Source of the DNA: Sphingomonas sp. | Lineage (GTDB): Bacteria; Pseudomonadota; Alphaproteobacteria; Sphingomonadales; Sphingomonadaceae | DNA: 64,000 bases | Direction: 5' to 3' | NCBI RefSeq assembly: GCF_019746665.1 | Contig: NZ_JAIERS010000008.1 | Coordinates: 28,559-92,558, forward strand | Part shown: positions 8,101 through 17,200 of the stretch, in pieces | Layout of the letters: each line of letters opens with the position of its first letter | Position numbering within the stretch: the stretch's first letter is position 1 | The notes under the pieces: model-generated | Told to the model about the DNA's origin: nothing | Seen by the model: the letters and a program-made list of their open reading frames with translations, nothing else | Database searches by the model: none | Program-made: the position numbers and the translations under genes

Positions 8101-9014
8101 TGTGCGGCCTCCAGCGCCTTGCGGCCGACAATTTCCACGAAGGCATCGTGCAAGCTCGGCCGTTCGATCGACAGCCCCGAAATGCCGTGTCCGGCCTCGA
8201 TCAGTTTCACCAGCAACGCTTCGATCCCCTGTTGCGGCATGGTGAAGACATAGCCGCCATTTTCATGCCGCGCGTCCGCCGGCAGCAGCGCGTCGATCGC
8301 CGGGTCCAGCCGGGTGGGGGCATAACGGACCTGCGCGGGCAGCGTGCCGCGCGCTTCCGTCACCGTGCCCTCGAACCGGCGCTTGCCGCCGGCGATGATC
8401 GCCAGCCGATCGCACAGCCGCTCGGCATGGCTCATGATGTGGGTGGAGAACAGGATCGTTGCTCCGCGATCGCGCTCGGCCTTGATCAGCGCCTCCAGCT
8501 TCTCCTGGTTAACCGGATCAAGCCCCGAAAAGGGCTCGTCGAGCACCAGCAGGCGCGGCTGATGCACCACCGAGCCAAGCAGTTGCACCAGCTGCGCCAT
8601 GCCCTTGGAGAGCTTGCGAATCTTCTCGTCCGCCGCATAGCCGAGCCCGGCTTGCTCCAGCAGCGCGTCGGCGCGCTTGCGCCCGACATGCCAGGGCAGG
8701 CCGCGCAGGGCGCCCATGAAGGCGATCGCCTCGCGCGCTTTCATCGCCGGATAGAGCCCACGCTCCTCGGGTAGATAGCCGACCTCGTCGCTCGCCTCGC
8801 GCGGGATGGCGCGGCCGAGCAGGGTGCGGTTCCCCGCATCTGGCTCGATGATGCCGAGCAGCATCCGCAAGGTCGTGGTCTTGCCCGCGCCATTGGGGCC
8901 GAGCACACCGTAGATAAGGCCGGGCGGCACCGCGATGTCGACGCCGTCGACCACCCGCCGCTCGCCGAAACGCTTGACCAGGCCGTGCGCGCTGATCGCG
9001 AGATTACTTTCCAA
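8097..9014 (-). CDS. ABC exporter ATP-binding protein (NatA-like)
   Basis: An ABC ATPase of about 305 residues with Walker A GPNGAGKTT, signature LSKGMAQ, Walker B LLVLDEPFSGLD and a switch histidine in FSTHIMSHAE. The C-terminal extension after about residue 215 matches the DUF4162 tail of NatA-type proteins. I chose the TTG at 9014 because AGGGGGAG precedes it and ABC homology starts right after; the frame stays open to another TTG at 9053, which would leave only two bases to the divergent queG. It works with the permease at 6847-8100. Confidence 0.85.
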   Translation of the reverse strand: MESNLAISAHGLVKRFGERRVVDGVDIAVPPGLIYGVLGPNGAGKTTTLRMLLGIIEPDAGNRTLLGRAIPREASDEVGYLPEERGLYPAMKAREAIAFMGALRGLPWHVGRKRADALLEQAGLGYAADEKIRKLSKGMAQLVQLLGSVVHQPRLLVLDEPFSGLDPVNQEKLEALIKAERDRGATILFSTHIMSHAERLCDRLAIIAGGKRRFEGTVTEARGTLPAQVRYAPTRLDPAIDALLPADARHENGGYVFTMPQQGIEALLVKLIEAGHGISGLSIERPSLHDAFVEIVGRKALEAAQ

Positions 9015-9055
9015 GCGCTCCCCCTTATGTGCTGGGCCATGGGTAGCGGCCAAGG

Positions 9056-10111
9056 ATGAACGAAGACAAGCCTTTCGCGGTGCGATTGAAGGCGAAGGCG
9101 GCCGAATTTGGCTTCGTCGCCTGCGGCATCGCGCGTGCCGACGCCGCGCCGCGCGCCAGCGAGCGGCTGCGCCAGTGGCTCGCGCAAGGGATGCACGGCG
9201 AGATGCTGTGGATGGAAGCGCGCGCCGACCAGCGCGCCGCCCCGCGCGGGCTTTGGCCGGAGGTCGAAAGCGTGATCGCGCTTGGCATGAGCTACGCGCC
9301 GGGGCGCGATCCGCTCGCGCTCGCCGCGCATCCCGATCGCGGGCGGGTGTCGGTCTATGCGCAAGGCGGCGATTATCACGATGTGGTGAAGCGCGCGCTG
9401 AAGGCGCTCGCGCGCTGGATGGTCGAGACCGAGGGCGGGGCGCTGAAAGTTTTCGTCGATACCGCCCCGGTGATGGAAAAGCCGCTCGCCGAGGCCGCCG
9501 GGCTCGGCTGGCAGGGCAAGCACAGCAATCTCGTCAGCCGCGATCATGGCAGCTGGCTGTTCCTGGGGGCGATCTACACGACGCTCGCGCTGCCGTCCGA
9601 CGCGCCGGGGCGCGACCGTTGCGGCCGCTGCGACGCCTGCCAGCGCGCCTGCCCGACCGACGCCTTCCCCGCGCCCTACTGGCTCGATGCCCGGCGCTGC
9701 GTCTCGTATCTGACGATCGAGCATAAGGGGCCGATCCCGCCCGATTTGCGCGAAGCGATCGGTAATCGTGTCTATGGCTGCGACGATTGCCTGGCGGTGT
9801 GCCCGTGGAACAAGTTCGCCGCGCAGGCCGCCGCCCACCGCGCTTTTCTGCCGCGCGCGGAACTGACCGCGCCCGCGCTCGCCGATCTGCTCGCGCTCGA
9901 TGACGCGGCCTTTCGCGCGGTGTTTGCGGGCTCGCCGATCAAGCGCATCGGCCGCAACCGGCTGGTGCGGAACGCGGCGATCGCAGCGGGAAACAGTGGG
10001 GACCGCGCGCTGGTGCCGCCGCTGCGGGCGCTGCTTGGGGACGAGGATGCTGTCGTGCGCGAGGCGGCGGGGTGGGCGCTGGCGCGGCTGGACGGGGAGG
10101 GCGCATCCTGA
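9056..10111 (+). CDS. queG: Epoxyqueuosine reductase QueG
   Basis: A 351-residue cobalamin-dependent iron-sulfur enzyme performing the last step of queuosine formation in tRNA (epoxyqueuosine to queuosine). Two [4Fe-4S] motifs are clear: [16 protein letters not shown] from residue 189 and [13 protein letters not shown] from residue 242. The conserved [10 protein letters not shown] segment lies at about 136-145, and a HEAT-like tail ([19 protein letters not shown]) closes the protein. It is divergent from the ABC operon; no other queuosine gene lies in the window. Confidence 0.95.
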   Translation: MNEDKPFAVRLKAKAAEFGFVACGIARADAAPRASERLRQWLAQGMHGEMLWMEARADQRAAPRGLWPEVESVIALGMSYAPGRDPLALAAHPDRGRVSVYAQGGDYHDVVKRALKALARWMVETEGGALKVFVDTAPVMEKPLAEAAGLGWQGKHSNLVSRDHGSWLFLGAIYTTLALPSDAPGRDRCGRCDACQRACPTDAFPAPYWLDARRCVSYLTIEHKGPIPPDLREAIGNRVYGCDDCLAVCPWNKFAAQAAAHRAFLPRAELTAPALADLLALDDAAFRAVFAGSPIKRIGRNRLVRNAAIAAGNSGDRALVPPLRALLGDEDAVVREAAGWALARLDGEGAS

Positions 10112-10169
10112 TCCGCCGGAACCTTCGGCCGCCGCATGCGCTTGCCTTGAGCGCTTCACGGAGACCGAT

Positions 10170-10649
10170 ATGCGGATCAGTTGGAGCCTGCTCGCTTTGT
10201 CGCTTGGCATGGCGGGCGTGTCGCCGGCGCTCGCGGCGCCCGGCGCTTTCCTTGCCAAGGCGATCAAGGGTGATAACGCGGAGATGCGCCTCGGCAAGCT
10301 CGCCCAGACGCATGGCCAAAGCACGGCGGTGCGGCGCTTTGGCGCGACGCTCGCGCGCGATCACGGCACCGCCCGGCGCGCGGCGCTGCCGGTGGCGCGG
10401 CGGCACGGCGTCGCCATTCCAGACGGTATGACCGACGAGGCGCAGGCGGAATATGCGAAGCTCGATCAGCTGCGCGGCCCGTCATTCGACCGCGAATTCG
10501 CGCGCTACATGGTCGAGGATCACCGCAAGGACATCGCCGCCTTCAGCCGTGAGGCGGCGATCCGCGATCCGGGCGATGTCCGCGCGCTTGCCCGGCAGAC
10601 GCTGCCGGCACTGCGTCGCCATCTGCGCATGGCGCGCGCGCTGGGCTGA
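10170..10649 (+). CDS. Exported DUF4142 family protein
   Basis: A 159-residue protein with a signal peptide (MRISWSLLALSLGMAGVSPALA) and a helical, ferritin-like DUF4142 domain. Family hallmarks are the repeating alpha-helical pattern with FGATLARDHGTA and YMVEDHRKDIAAF. The function of the family is unknown; the conserved histidines in ARDH and EDHRK resemble metal- or stress-related four-helix proteins. GGAGA precedes the ATG by six bases. It follows queG by 58 bases and converges on the cytochrome gene. Confidence 0.85.
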   Translation: MRISWSLLALSLGMAGVSPALAAPGAFLAKAIKGDNAEMRLGKLAQTHGQSTAVRRFGATLARDHGTARRAALPVARRHGVAIPDGMTDEAQAEYAKLDQLRGPSFDREFARYMVEDHRKDIAAFSREAAIRDPGDVRALARQTLPALRRHLRMARALG

Positions 10650-10660
10650 GGGAACGGCTG

Positions 10661-11560
10661 CTATTCGGTGCCGCCGCCCAAAAGGTGCCCGGCGATCGTC
10701 TGCCCGTAATAGTCGCCGCTTTCGTGGAACTGCGCCCGCGCGTTCTCGATGCTGCCCGTCTGGCGCGGATCGCGCGGACGTTGGTGGCTGTCGATGAAAG
10801 CGGCGACGTCCCAGGCTTCCTGGTCGGTCAAACTATTGCCGGCGCCAAACGGCATGTTGACCTTGATGAAACCCGCTGCGGTCGCGACGCGCGCCATCCC
10901 TGCGCCCCAGTTGAACGATTTCGACCCCCAAAGTGGCGGCGCGACGTAGCCGCCCGCGCCATCGGGCGTGCCGTGTCCGTCGGCGCCGTGGCATGCCGCG
11001 CATTTGTTGGCGAACACCGCGCTCCCGCGCGCCGGATCATGGCCGAGCGTGGTCTTGGCGAGCGCGATATAGCCGCGCCCCGGCGGCGGCTTGCCCACCG
11101 CCACCCCTTGCGCGAGCCAGGCGAAATAGCTCTGCAGATCGCGGTAGATCGGGTCGTCGAGCGGCGGCGGCCCCTTCGCCGGCGCGGCCGGCGCGTTCAT
11201 CGAGTAAAGGAAGCAATCGTGAATCCGGTCGGCCATGGTGTTGATCCGGCCGTTCTTCTTGCGGAAGGCGGGGTAGCTCACCCAGGCCGCCCACATCGGC
11301 GCGGCATCGGCCTTGCGCCCTGCGTCCAAATGGCAATTGCCGCAGGCAAGGGCGTTGCCGACATAGCGTGGCGCGTGGCGGGCGGTCGCGAGGAACAGGT
11401 CGCGGCCGCGCCGGATCGCGTCGCCATCGGGGCCTGATGGGATGGCCGACTCGTCGGGCGGGCTGAAGGCGGCTGGTTTGGCCGGTGGTGCCGCCGCACG
11501 CGGCTGGCACGCGCCGAGCACCACCGCGCCGAACGCCAGCAGCACCGTTCGATACCGCAT
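10661..11560 (-). CDS. Diheme c-type cytochrome, thiosulfate dehydrogenase (TsdA)-like lipoprotein
   Basis: A 299-residue exported protein with a lipobox (VVLGAC, Cys18). Heme sites are CGNCH (73-77) and CAACH (187-191). Cys116 in DRIHDCFLYSMN sits where TsdA has its unusual cysteine heme ligand, and PLWGSKSFNWGAGM plus Met236 in VNMPFG match the second TsdA domain. TsdA oxidises thiosulfate to tetrathionate or does the reverse. It is the last gene of a leftward unit with a DsrE-like protein and a TauE/SafE permease. Start 11560 lies four bases past the upstream stop. Other two-domain cytochromes remain possible. Confidence 0.8.
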   Translation of the reverse strand: MRYRTVLLAFGAVVLGACQPRAAAPPAKPAAFSPPDESAIPSGPDGDAIRRGRDLFLATARHAPRYVGNALACGNCHLDAGRKADAAPMWAAWVSYPAFRKKNGRINTMADRIHDCFLYSMNAPAAPAKGPPPLDDPIYRDLQSYFAWLAQGVAVGKPPPGRGYIALAKTTLGHDPARGSAVFANKCAACHGADGHGTPDGAGGYVAPPLWGSKSFNWGAGMARVATAAGFIKVNMPFGAGNSLTDQEAWDVAAFIDSHQRPRDPRQTGSIENARAQFHESGDYYGQTIAGHLLGGGTE

Positions 11561-11564
11561 CGCC

Positions 11565-12278
11565 TCAGTCGACGATGTTGATGAAGCTATAGCCACGCTC
11601 CTGCGCGCGGTTCACCGCGACGATGCCGGCGGGCACGATCACCGCACCGGGGATCATGTTGGCGCGCAGCTCGGCGTTGATCGCCTTCGCATCGCCGCCG
11701 CTCGCCCGGGCGAGTTGCGCCGCCATGCCCTCCGTCGCGATGCCGCACACCGCGAAGCGCGCGCCGCGCTCGGCGAGCACCGCCAGCGTCACCGGCGGCT
11801 CGTCATCCCCCTTCTTGGCGGCGGGCGTGGGCTTGGCGGGGGCGGGCGCCGAGAGGTTCGGATTGCCCTTGATCGCGCGGATCGCCTGTTCGCCCTGCAT
11901 CTTCATCTTGTCGGCGATGGTCGCGCCATATTTGGCCCACATGGCGTCGTTGAAGCCGAACGGGGTGGAGAAGTGGCGGAAGACGATGATCATCCCGAGC
12001 GCTTCGGGGCCGATGCCGTACCCCGCCTTGTTCTGAGCGTAGAAATTGTCGGCGTAGAACATCGCCGCCGTGCCCGAATCGATCGTGGTGGTATCAAGCA
12101 CCAGGCGGTGGCGGGTGCCGGGGCGGTCCATCCAGGCGTCCTGCTCTTCCATCGCCGGGCGCCAGGGCGTGGCACCGGCGGCGGCCGGCGTCTGAGCGAG
12201 CGCGGGCATAGCCCCCGCCGCGCCCATCAGCCCGCCCACGCCGATCATCGCGCGCCGATCGATCATCTTGTCGCCCAT
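11565..12278 (-). CDS. Tat-exported DsrE-like protein
   Basis: A 237-residue protein with a twin-arginine signal (MIDRRAMIGVGGLMGAAGAM, cleavage after ALAQ). The C-terminal half (ARFAVCGIATEG, then MIPGAVIVPAGIVAVNRAQE and RGYSFINI) resembles the DsrE/DsrF sulfur-carrier fold, with Cys178 as the likely thiol. A Pro/Ala/Lys-rich insert lies near 143-160. Placement between a TauE/SafE permease and a TsdA-like cytochrome supports a role in handling reduced sulfur in the periplasm. The DsrE assignment is from pattern, not from a search. Confidence 0.68.
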   Translation of the reverse strand: MGDKMIDRRAMIGVGGLMGAAGAMPALAQTPAAAGATPWRPAMEEQDAWMDRPGTRHRLVLDTTTIDSGTAAMFYADNFYAQNKAGYGIGPEALGMIIVFRHFSTPFGFNDAMWAKYGATIADKMKMQGEQAIRAIKGNPNLSAPAPAKPTPAAKKGDDEPPVTLAVLAERGARFAVCGIATEGMAAQLARASGGDAKAINAELRANMIPGAVIVPAGIVAVNRAQERGYSFINIVD

Positions 12279-12339
12279 CGTTGGTCCCCCCGAATTTGGC
12301 ACCGAGCCTAGCCGCAGCCGGGGCGAGCGCACAAGCGCG

Positions 12340-13113
12340 CTACAGCACCGGTCCGCTCTTCCACAGCATATAGCCCGCCACCGCGAAGATCAGCGCGGCG
12401 AACACCGGGGTGAGCGCGCCGCGCCGGGACAGCCGCTGGGCTAGTCTGGTGCCGGTCACGCCCCCGGCGATGCCGCCCAGAATGAAGATCGCGGCGAGCG
12501 ACCAATCGATCATGCCCGATGCTGCATAGTTGAGCGCGGTGGTCAGCCCGAACGCGGTCACCGCGACCAGGCTGGTGCCGACCGCGTTGATCATCGGCAT
12601 CCGCGTCGCCGCGATCAGTCCAGGAACGATCAGGAAGCCGCCCCCGATCCCGAAGAAGCCGGAAAGCAGCCCCGTCGCCCCGCCAAGCACGATCAGGCGT
12701 GGCGCGGTCGCGCGGGTGAGGCCGCCGCCGACGACTCCGGCTTGCTCGCGCCGGCGCAGCATCAGTACGCCCACCACGATCATCAGCAGCGCGAACAGGA
12801 ACAGCAGGCGGTGCCCGTCGACCGCCTTGCCCAGGGTCGATCCCGCCAGCGCGCCGAGCACGCCCGCCGCCGCGAACGCGATCCCCGCGCCCCAGCGCAC
12901 GTTGCGCGCGCGGGCATGTTGGGCAAGGCCGCTCGCGGCATTGGCGGCGACAGCGAGTGCCGAGCTGCCGATCGCGACATGCGGGTTCGCCACCCCCACC
13001 AGATAGACCATCAGCGGCATTGCCAGGATCGATCCGCCACCCCCCACCAGCCCGAGCGTGAAGCCGACCAGCCCGCCCGAGGCGGCGCCGAGCAGATATT
13101 GGAGCGGGGTCAG
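12340..13113 (-). CDS. TauE/SafE (TSUP) family membrane permease
   Basis: A membrane protein of about 257 residues with the duplicated TSUP motif: LVGGGGSILAMPLMVYL near the N-terminus and FFGIGGGFLIVPGLI near residue 150. The family exports sulfite, sulfoacetate and related anions. The start appears to be CTG at 13113: GGAGG sits five bases upstream, and the CTG start restores the usual PLQYLLGAASGGLVGFTLGL opening; a GTG at 13047 would delete part of the first membrane segment. First gene of the leftward sulfur-type unit. Confidence 0.85.
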   Translation of the reverse strand: MTPLQYLLGAASGGLVGFTLGLVGGGGSILAMPLMVYLVGVANPHVAIGSSALAVAANAASGLAQHARARNVRWGAGIAFAAAGVLGALAGSTLGKAVDGHRLLFLFALLMIVVGVLMLRRREQAGVVGGGLTRATAPRLIVLGGATGLLSGFFGIGGGFLIVPGLIAATRMPMINAVGTSLVAVTAFGLTTALNYAASGMIDWSLAAIFILGGIAGGVTGTRLAQRLSRRGALTPVFAALIFAVAGYMLWKSGPVL

Positions 13114-13295
13114 CCCCGCCTCCGTGGGCTAAAGGGTCGACAGGGCAACGGCTTCATCGCCCAAACGCCGATGCTGGCTCTTCCCATCGCACCCCCCCTG
13201 GCGCGAGTGTGTCACAGCCCGCCGCGATTGGCCACGGGCGCGTACCTGCGCGCGGCGGGCTAGCAATCTCGCCCTCAGCCGCTACATCGCGCGCC

Positions 13296-13742
13296 ATGAC
13301 TCGTTCCAAGGCCCGCGCCGCCGCCCGGCTCGCCGCCGTTCAGGCGCTGTATCAACATGCGATGGAAGCCACCCCGGTGCCGGCGCTGCTGCACGAATTC
13401 CATCAGCATCGCCTGGGCGCGACGATCGAGGAGGCCGAATATGCCGAGGCCGACGTCGATTTCTTCAACGATCTCGTCCGCGGCACGCTCGCGCGCGGGG
13501 GCGAGGTCGATGCCTTGATCACCGCCAAGCTCGCCAAGGGCTGGACCCTGGAGCGGCTCGATAAGCCGATGCGCGAAATCTTGCGTGCGGGCACCTATGA
13601 ACTGCTCGCCCGGCCCGATGTGCCGATGGGGGCGGTGATCACTGAATATGTCGATGTCGCCCACGCCTTTTACGAAAAGCGCGAGGCAGGTTTCGTGAAC
13701 GGTTTGCTCGACGCGATCGCGAAGGACGTGCGGGGCGGTTGA
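13296..13742 (+). CDS. nusB: Transcription antitermination factor NusB
   Basis: A 148-residue all-helical NusB, which with NusE/S10 binds boxA RNA to promote antitermination in rRNA operons. Conserved features are ARLAAVQALYQ at the N-terminus, FFNDLVRGT, LDKPMREILRAGTYEL and AVITEYVDVAHAFYE. The ATG at 13296 begins exactly where homology starts. Its stop overlaps the TTG start of thiL (TTGA), so the two are translationally coupled. The usual riboflavin synthase partner ribH is not in front of it here. Confidence 0.94.
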   Translation: MTRSKARAAARLAAVQALYQHAMEATPVPALLHEFHQHRLGATIEEAEYAEADVDFFNDLVRGTLARGGEVDALITAKLAKGWTLERLDKPMREILRAGTYELLARPDVPMGAVITEYVDVAHAFYEKREAGFVNGLLDAIAKDVRGG

Positions 13743-14635
13743 CCGAGGCCGAGTTCCTCGCCGCCCTGCGCGCCCTGCCGCTGCACCGGGGGGCAGGCGA
13801 TCTGCGCGACGATGCCGCCCGGCTCGGTGAACTGGTGCTGACGACCGATACCCTCGTCGAAGGCGTCCATTTCCTGCCCGCCGACCCGCCGCAAGACGTC
13901 GCGTGGAAGCTGCTCGCGGTGAACCTGTCCGATCTGGCGGCGAAAGCGGCGGCGCCCGAGGGAGTGTTGCTCAACTATCCCTTGAGCGGTGGCGATTGGG
14001 ACGCCGCGTTCCTCGCCGGGCTCGACGCGGCGCTCCGCGCGCTCGGCACGCTGCTGCTGGGGGGCGACACGGTTTCGCTGCCGGCGGGCGCGCCCCGGGT
14101 GCTGAGCCTTACCGCGATCGGCCGCACGGCGGCGCCCCCGGCGCGGAGCGGCGCGCGGGCGGGGGAGGCGCTCTACGTTACCGGCACGATCGGCGATGCC
14201 GGCGCCGGCTTGCGGATCGCGCGCGGCGAGGTTGGGCCAGAGGCGTTGCTCGCCGCTTATCGCCGGCCGCAGCCCCGGCTGGCCGAGGGGCGGGCGCTCG
14301 GCGGGATCGCGAGCGCGATGATGGACGTGTCCGATGGGCTGCTGATCGACGCCGCCCGGCTGGCGGCGGCGAGCGGGCTCGGCGTCGAGATCGCGCTCGA
14401 CGCCGTGCCGCTCTCGCCGGCCTACCGCGCGTTCGCGGGCGATGACCGCGCCGCCCGGCTCGCGGCGGCGACAGCGGGGGACGATTATCAGCTGCTGTTC
14501 GCCGCGCCCGCCGATGCGGTGCTGCCAGTGCCGGCGACGCGCATCGGTGCGCTGCGAGCGGGGGCAGGTCTCATCCTCACCGAGCACGGCGAGCCGGTGC
14601 CGCTGCCCGAGCGGCTGGGGTTCGAGCATGGTTAG
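13739..14635 (+). CDS. thiL: Thiamine-monophosphate kinase
   Basis: A 298-residue ThiL (PurM-like fold) converting thiamine phosphate to thiamine diphosphate. Signatures: GDLRDDAARL near the N-terminus in place of the usual GDDAA, VLTTDTLVEGVHF, the NLSDLAAKAA segment, MMDVSDGLLIDAARLA and GDDYQLLFA near the end. Start is TTG at 13739, overlapping the nusB stop by four bases. A palindromic repeat follows the gene rather than a simple terminator. Confidence 0.93.
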   Translation: MTEAEFLAALRALPLHRGAGDLRDDAARLGELVLTTDTLVEGVHFLPADPPQDVAWKLLAVNLSDLAAKAAAPEGVLLNYPLSGGDWDAAFLAGLDAALRALGTLLLGGDTVSLPAGAPRVLSLTAIGRTAAPPARSGARAGEALYVTGTIGDAGAGLRIARGEVGPEALLAAYRRPQPRLAEGRALGGIASAMMDVSDGLLIDAARLAAASGLGVEIALDAVPLSPAYRAFAGDDRAARLAAATAGDDYQLLFAAPADAVLPVPATRIGALRAGAGLILTEHGEPVPLPERLGFEHG

Positions 14636-14662
14636 GACAACCCTGCAGCGAAAATATACCCT

Positions 14663-14747
14663 CGTCGCCCCGGCCGAAGAGCCGGGGCTGGGCTTTTATT
14701 CAGCGGTCGCAAGGCAGCCAAGCCCCGGCTCTTCGGCCGGGGCGACG
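14663..14747. repeat. Palindromic dispersed repeat, family B
   Basis: An almost perfect inverted repeat with arms of about 30 bases (14663-14694 and 14716-14747). Each arm contains CGTCGCCCCGGCCGAAGAGC or its complement, and the AT-richer loop is about 20 bases. It lies in the thiL-hppA intergenic region. A degenerate relative is at 23040-23256. It resembles bacterial REP/MITE-type elements. Confidence 0.8.
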
Positions 14748-14889
14748 GGTATAGCGGGGTCGGGAAGCCGATCATCCCAAGCTATTGTCCCACCCGCCCG
14801 CCAACCCGCTTGCGCTGGCGCGCGAAGCGGTTAGGCTCCCCTTCACAACCACAAAAGCCCGGCCAACCCGGCGAAAAGGGGATTAGGGG

Positions 14890-17034
14890 ATGCAGATAGT
14901 TTATGCGGCCATCGTCTGTGGCCTCATCGCGGTGCTCTATGGCTTCATCACCGCGCGGCAGGTGATCGCGGCGCCGGCGGGCAATGAGAAGATGCAGGAC
15001 ATCGCCGCCGCGGTGCAGGAAGGCGCACAGGCCTATCTCGGGCGGCAGTATCGCACGATCGCGATCGTCGGCGCGGTGGTCGCGGCGATCCTGGTATTCA
15101 CGCTCGGCTGGATCTCCACCGTCGGGTTCCTGATCGGCGCGGTGCTCTCGGGCGTGGCGGGTTATGTCGGCATGAACATCTCGGTGCGCGCGAACGTCCG
15201 CACCGCGGAGGCGGCGCGGACCTCGCTGCAGGCGGGGCTGACGCTCGCTTTCCGCTCGGGGGCGATCACGGGGATGCTGGTCGCGGGGCTCGGCCTGCTC
15301 GCGATCGCGGGCTTCTATTGGTATCTCGTCGCGGTCGCCGGGCACCGGATCGACAATCCCGCCGACCGCACGATCGTCGAGGCGCTCACCGCGCTTGCGT
15401 TCGGCGCCTCGCTGATCTCGATCTTCGCGCGGCTCGGTGGCGGCATCTTCACCAAGGCGGCGGATGTCGGCGCCGATCTTGTCGGCAAGGTTGAGGCCGG
15501 TATCCCCGAGGACGATCCCCGCAACCCCGCCGTGATCGCCGATAACGTGGGCGACAATGTCGGCGACTGCGCGGGTATGGCGGCCGATCTGTTCGAGACT
15601 TACGTCGTGACGCTCGGCGTCACCATGATTTCGGTCGCGCTGCTGCTGCCCAAGGCGGACAAGCTGCCGCAGTTGATGGCGCTGCCGCTGATCGTCGGCG
15701 GCGCGTGCATCCTCACCTCGATCATCGGCACCTATTTCGTGCGGCTCGGCAAGGGCAGCATCATGGGCGCGCTCTACAAGGGCTTCTGGACCTCGGCGAT
15801 CCTGTCGGTGCCGCTCATCTATGCCGCGACTGCGTACGCGCTGGGGGACATGAGCGCGCCGGTCGGCGGCAACGCCTTCCTCTCGGGCGGCACGCCCGAG
15901 CTGGTGGAGGGGCAGCGGATCGGCAATTTCACCGGCAACGCGCTGTTCCTGTGCATGTTGATCGGCCTCGCGGTGACGGGCGCGATGGTGTGGATAACCG
16001 AATATTACACCGGCACCAATTTCCGCCCGGTGCGCTCGATCGCCAAGGCTTCGGTGACGGGGCACGGCACTAATGTGATCCAAGGCCTCGCGATCAGCCT
16101 GGAGGCGACCGCGCTGCCGACTTTGGTAATCGTGATCGCGGTGATCGCCGCTTTCCAGCTGGCGGGGGTGATCGGCGTCGCCTTCGCCGCGACCGCGATG
16201 CTGGCGCAGGCCGGCATGGTGGTGGCGCTCGACGCTTACGGCCCGGTGACCGATAACGCCGGCGGTATTGCCGAAATGGCCGGCCTGCCCGACGAGGTGC
16301 GCCAGAAGACCGACGCGCTCGACGCGGTGGGCAACACCACCAAGGCGGTGACCAAGGGCTATGCGATCGGCTCGGCCGCGCTCGCCGCGCTGGTGCTGTT
16401 CGGCGCGTACACGACCGACCTGCGGACCTACTTCAGCGGCCTCACGGTCGATTTCTCGCTCTCCAACCCGTACGTGATCGTCGGCCTGCTGCTCGGCGCC
16501 TTGCTCCCCTATCTGTTCGGGGCGATGGGGATGACGGCGGTGGGCCGCGCGGCGGGCGCGGTGGTGGAGGAAGTCCGCGACCAGTTCCGCAACAATCCCG
16601 GGATCATGGCAGGCACCAGCCGCCCCGATTATGCCCGCACCGTCGACCTGGTGACCAAGGCGGCGATCGCCGAGATGATCGTGCCCTCGCTGCTGCCGGT
16701 GCTCTCACCGATCGCGGTCTATTTCATCATCACTTTGGTGGCGGGCCAGGCCGAGGGCTTCGCGGCGCTCGGCGCGATGCTGCTGGGGGTGATCGTCTCG
16801 GGCCTGTTCGTCGCCATCTCGATGACCTCGGGCGGCGGCGCGTGGGACAATGCCAAGAAGTACATCGAGGACGGCAATCACGGCGGCAAGGGCAGCGACG
16901 CCCACAAGGCCGCGGTGACCGGCGACACGGTGGGCGATCCCTACAAGGACACCGCCGGCCCGGCGGTGAACCCGATGATCAAGATCACCAATATCGTCGC
17001 GCTGCTGCTACTGGCGGCGCTGGCGGCGGGGTGA
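14890..17034 (+). CDS. hppA: Membrane-bound proton-translocating pyrophosphatase HppA
   Basis: A 714-residue polytopic protein coupling pyrophosphate hydrolysis to proton pumping. The active-site region is unmistakable: [20 protein letters not shown] followed by [19 protein letters not shown], and near the C-terminus [20 protein letters not shown]. Lys485 in [14 protein letters not shown] occupies the position where lysine marks the potassium-independent subclass (alanine in potassium-dependent enzymes). AAGGGG precedes the ATG. A terminator follows at 17066-17104. Confidence 0.96.
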   Translation: MQIVYAAIVCGLIAVLYGFITARQVIAAPAGNEKMQDIAAAVQEGAQAYLGRQYRTIAIVGAVVAAILVFTLGWISTVGFLIGAVLSGVAGYVGMNISVRANVRTAEAARTSLQAGLTLAFRSGAITGMLVAGLGLLAIAGFYWYLVAVAGHRIDNPADRTIVEALTALAFGASLISIFARLGGGIFTKAADVGADLVGKVEAGIPEDDPRNPAVIADNVGDNVGDCAGMAADLFETYVVTLGVTMISVALLLPKADKLPQLMALPLIVGGACILTSIIGTYFVRLGKGSIMGALYKGFWTSAILSVPLIYAATAYALGDMSAPVGGNAFLSGGTPELVEGQRIGNFTGNALFLCMLIGLAVTGAMVWITEYYTGTNFRPVRSIAKASVTGHGTNVIQGLAISLEATALPTLVIVIAVIAAFQLAGVIGVAFAATAMLAQAGMVVALDAYGPVTDNAGGIAEMAGLPDEVRQKTDALDAVGNTTKAVTKGYAIGSAALAALVLFGAYTTDLRTYFSGLTVDFSLSNPYVIVGLLLGALLPYLFGAMGMTAVGRAAGAVVEEVRDQFRNNPGIMAGTSRPDYARTVDLVTKAAIAEMIVPSLLPVLSPIAVYFIITLVAGQAEGFAALGAMLLGVIVSGLFVAISMTSGGGAWDNAKKYIEDGNHGGKGSDAHKAAVTGDTVGDPYKDTAGPAVNPMIKITNIVALLLLAALAAG

Positions 17035-17065
17035 GGGGGGCGGGTTAACCGTATGAACATCAAGC

Positions 17066-17104
17066 GGCGGTGGGGCACCAACGGGTGTCTCACCGCCCTT
17101 TTCT
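17066..17104 (+). terminator. Rho-independent terminator after hppA
   Basis: A 7-base GC-rich stem (17066-17072 with 17091-17097) has an inner GCACC/GGGTG pairing and is followed by CTTTTCTT. It lies 32 bases after the hppA stop codon and would isolate hppA from the nuclease gene downstream. Confidence 0.7.
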
Positions 17105-17200
17105 TGCGCCTGGTAGAGCAGCAGGATGGCTTGCCCTCGTGCCAGAGCGGCCCAATACCGCACGGCTTGTCCGCGAAAGTTCTTGATCCGGAGCATTGAT

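Noticed and set aside
8741..10324. 527-codon minus-strand frame joining the ABC ATPase 5' end to the region opposite queG
   Set aside because: It reads the ATPase in a wrong frame and lies antisense to queG, which has both Fe-S motifs.
14782..16083. 433-codon minus-strand frame over hppA
   Set aside because: Antisense to the canonical HppA; the product is a His/Asp/Arg-rich shadow.
17053..17200. Short frame starting at an ATG near 17053
   Set aside because: It overlaps the hppA terminator, has no ribosome-binding site and no recognisable pattern.
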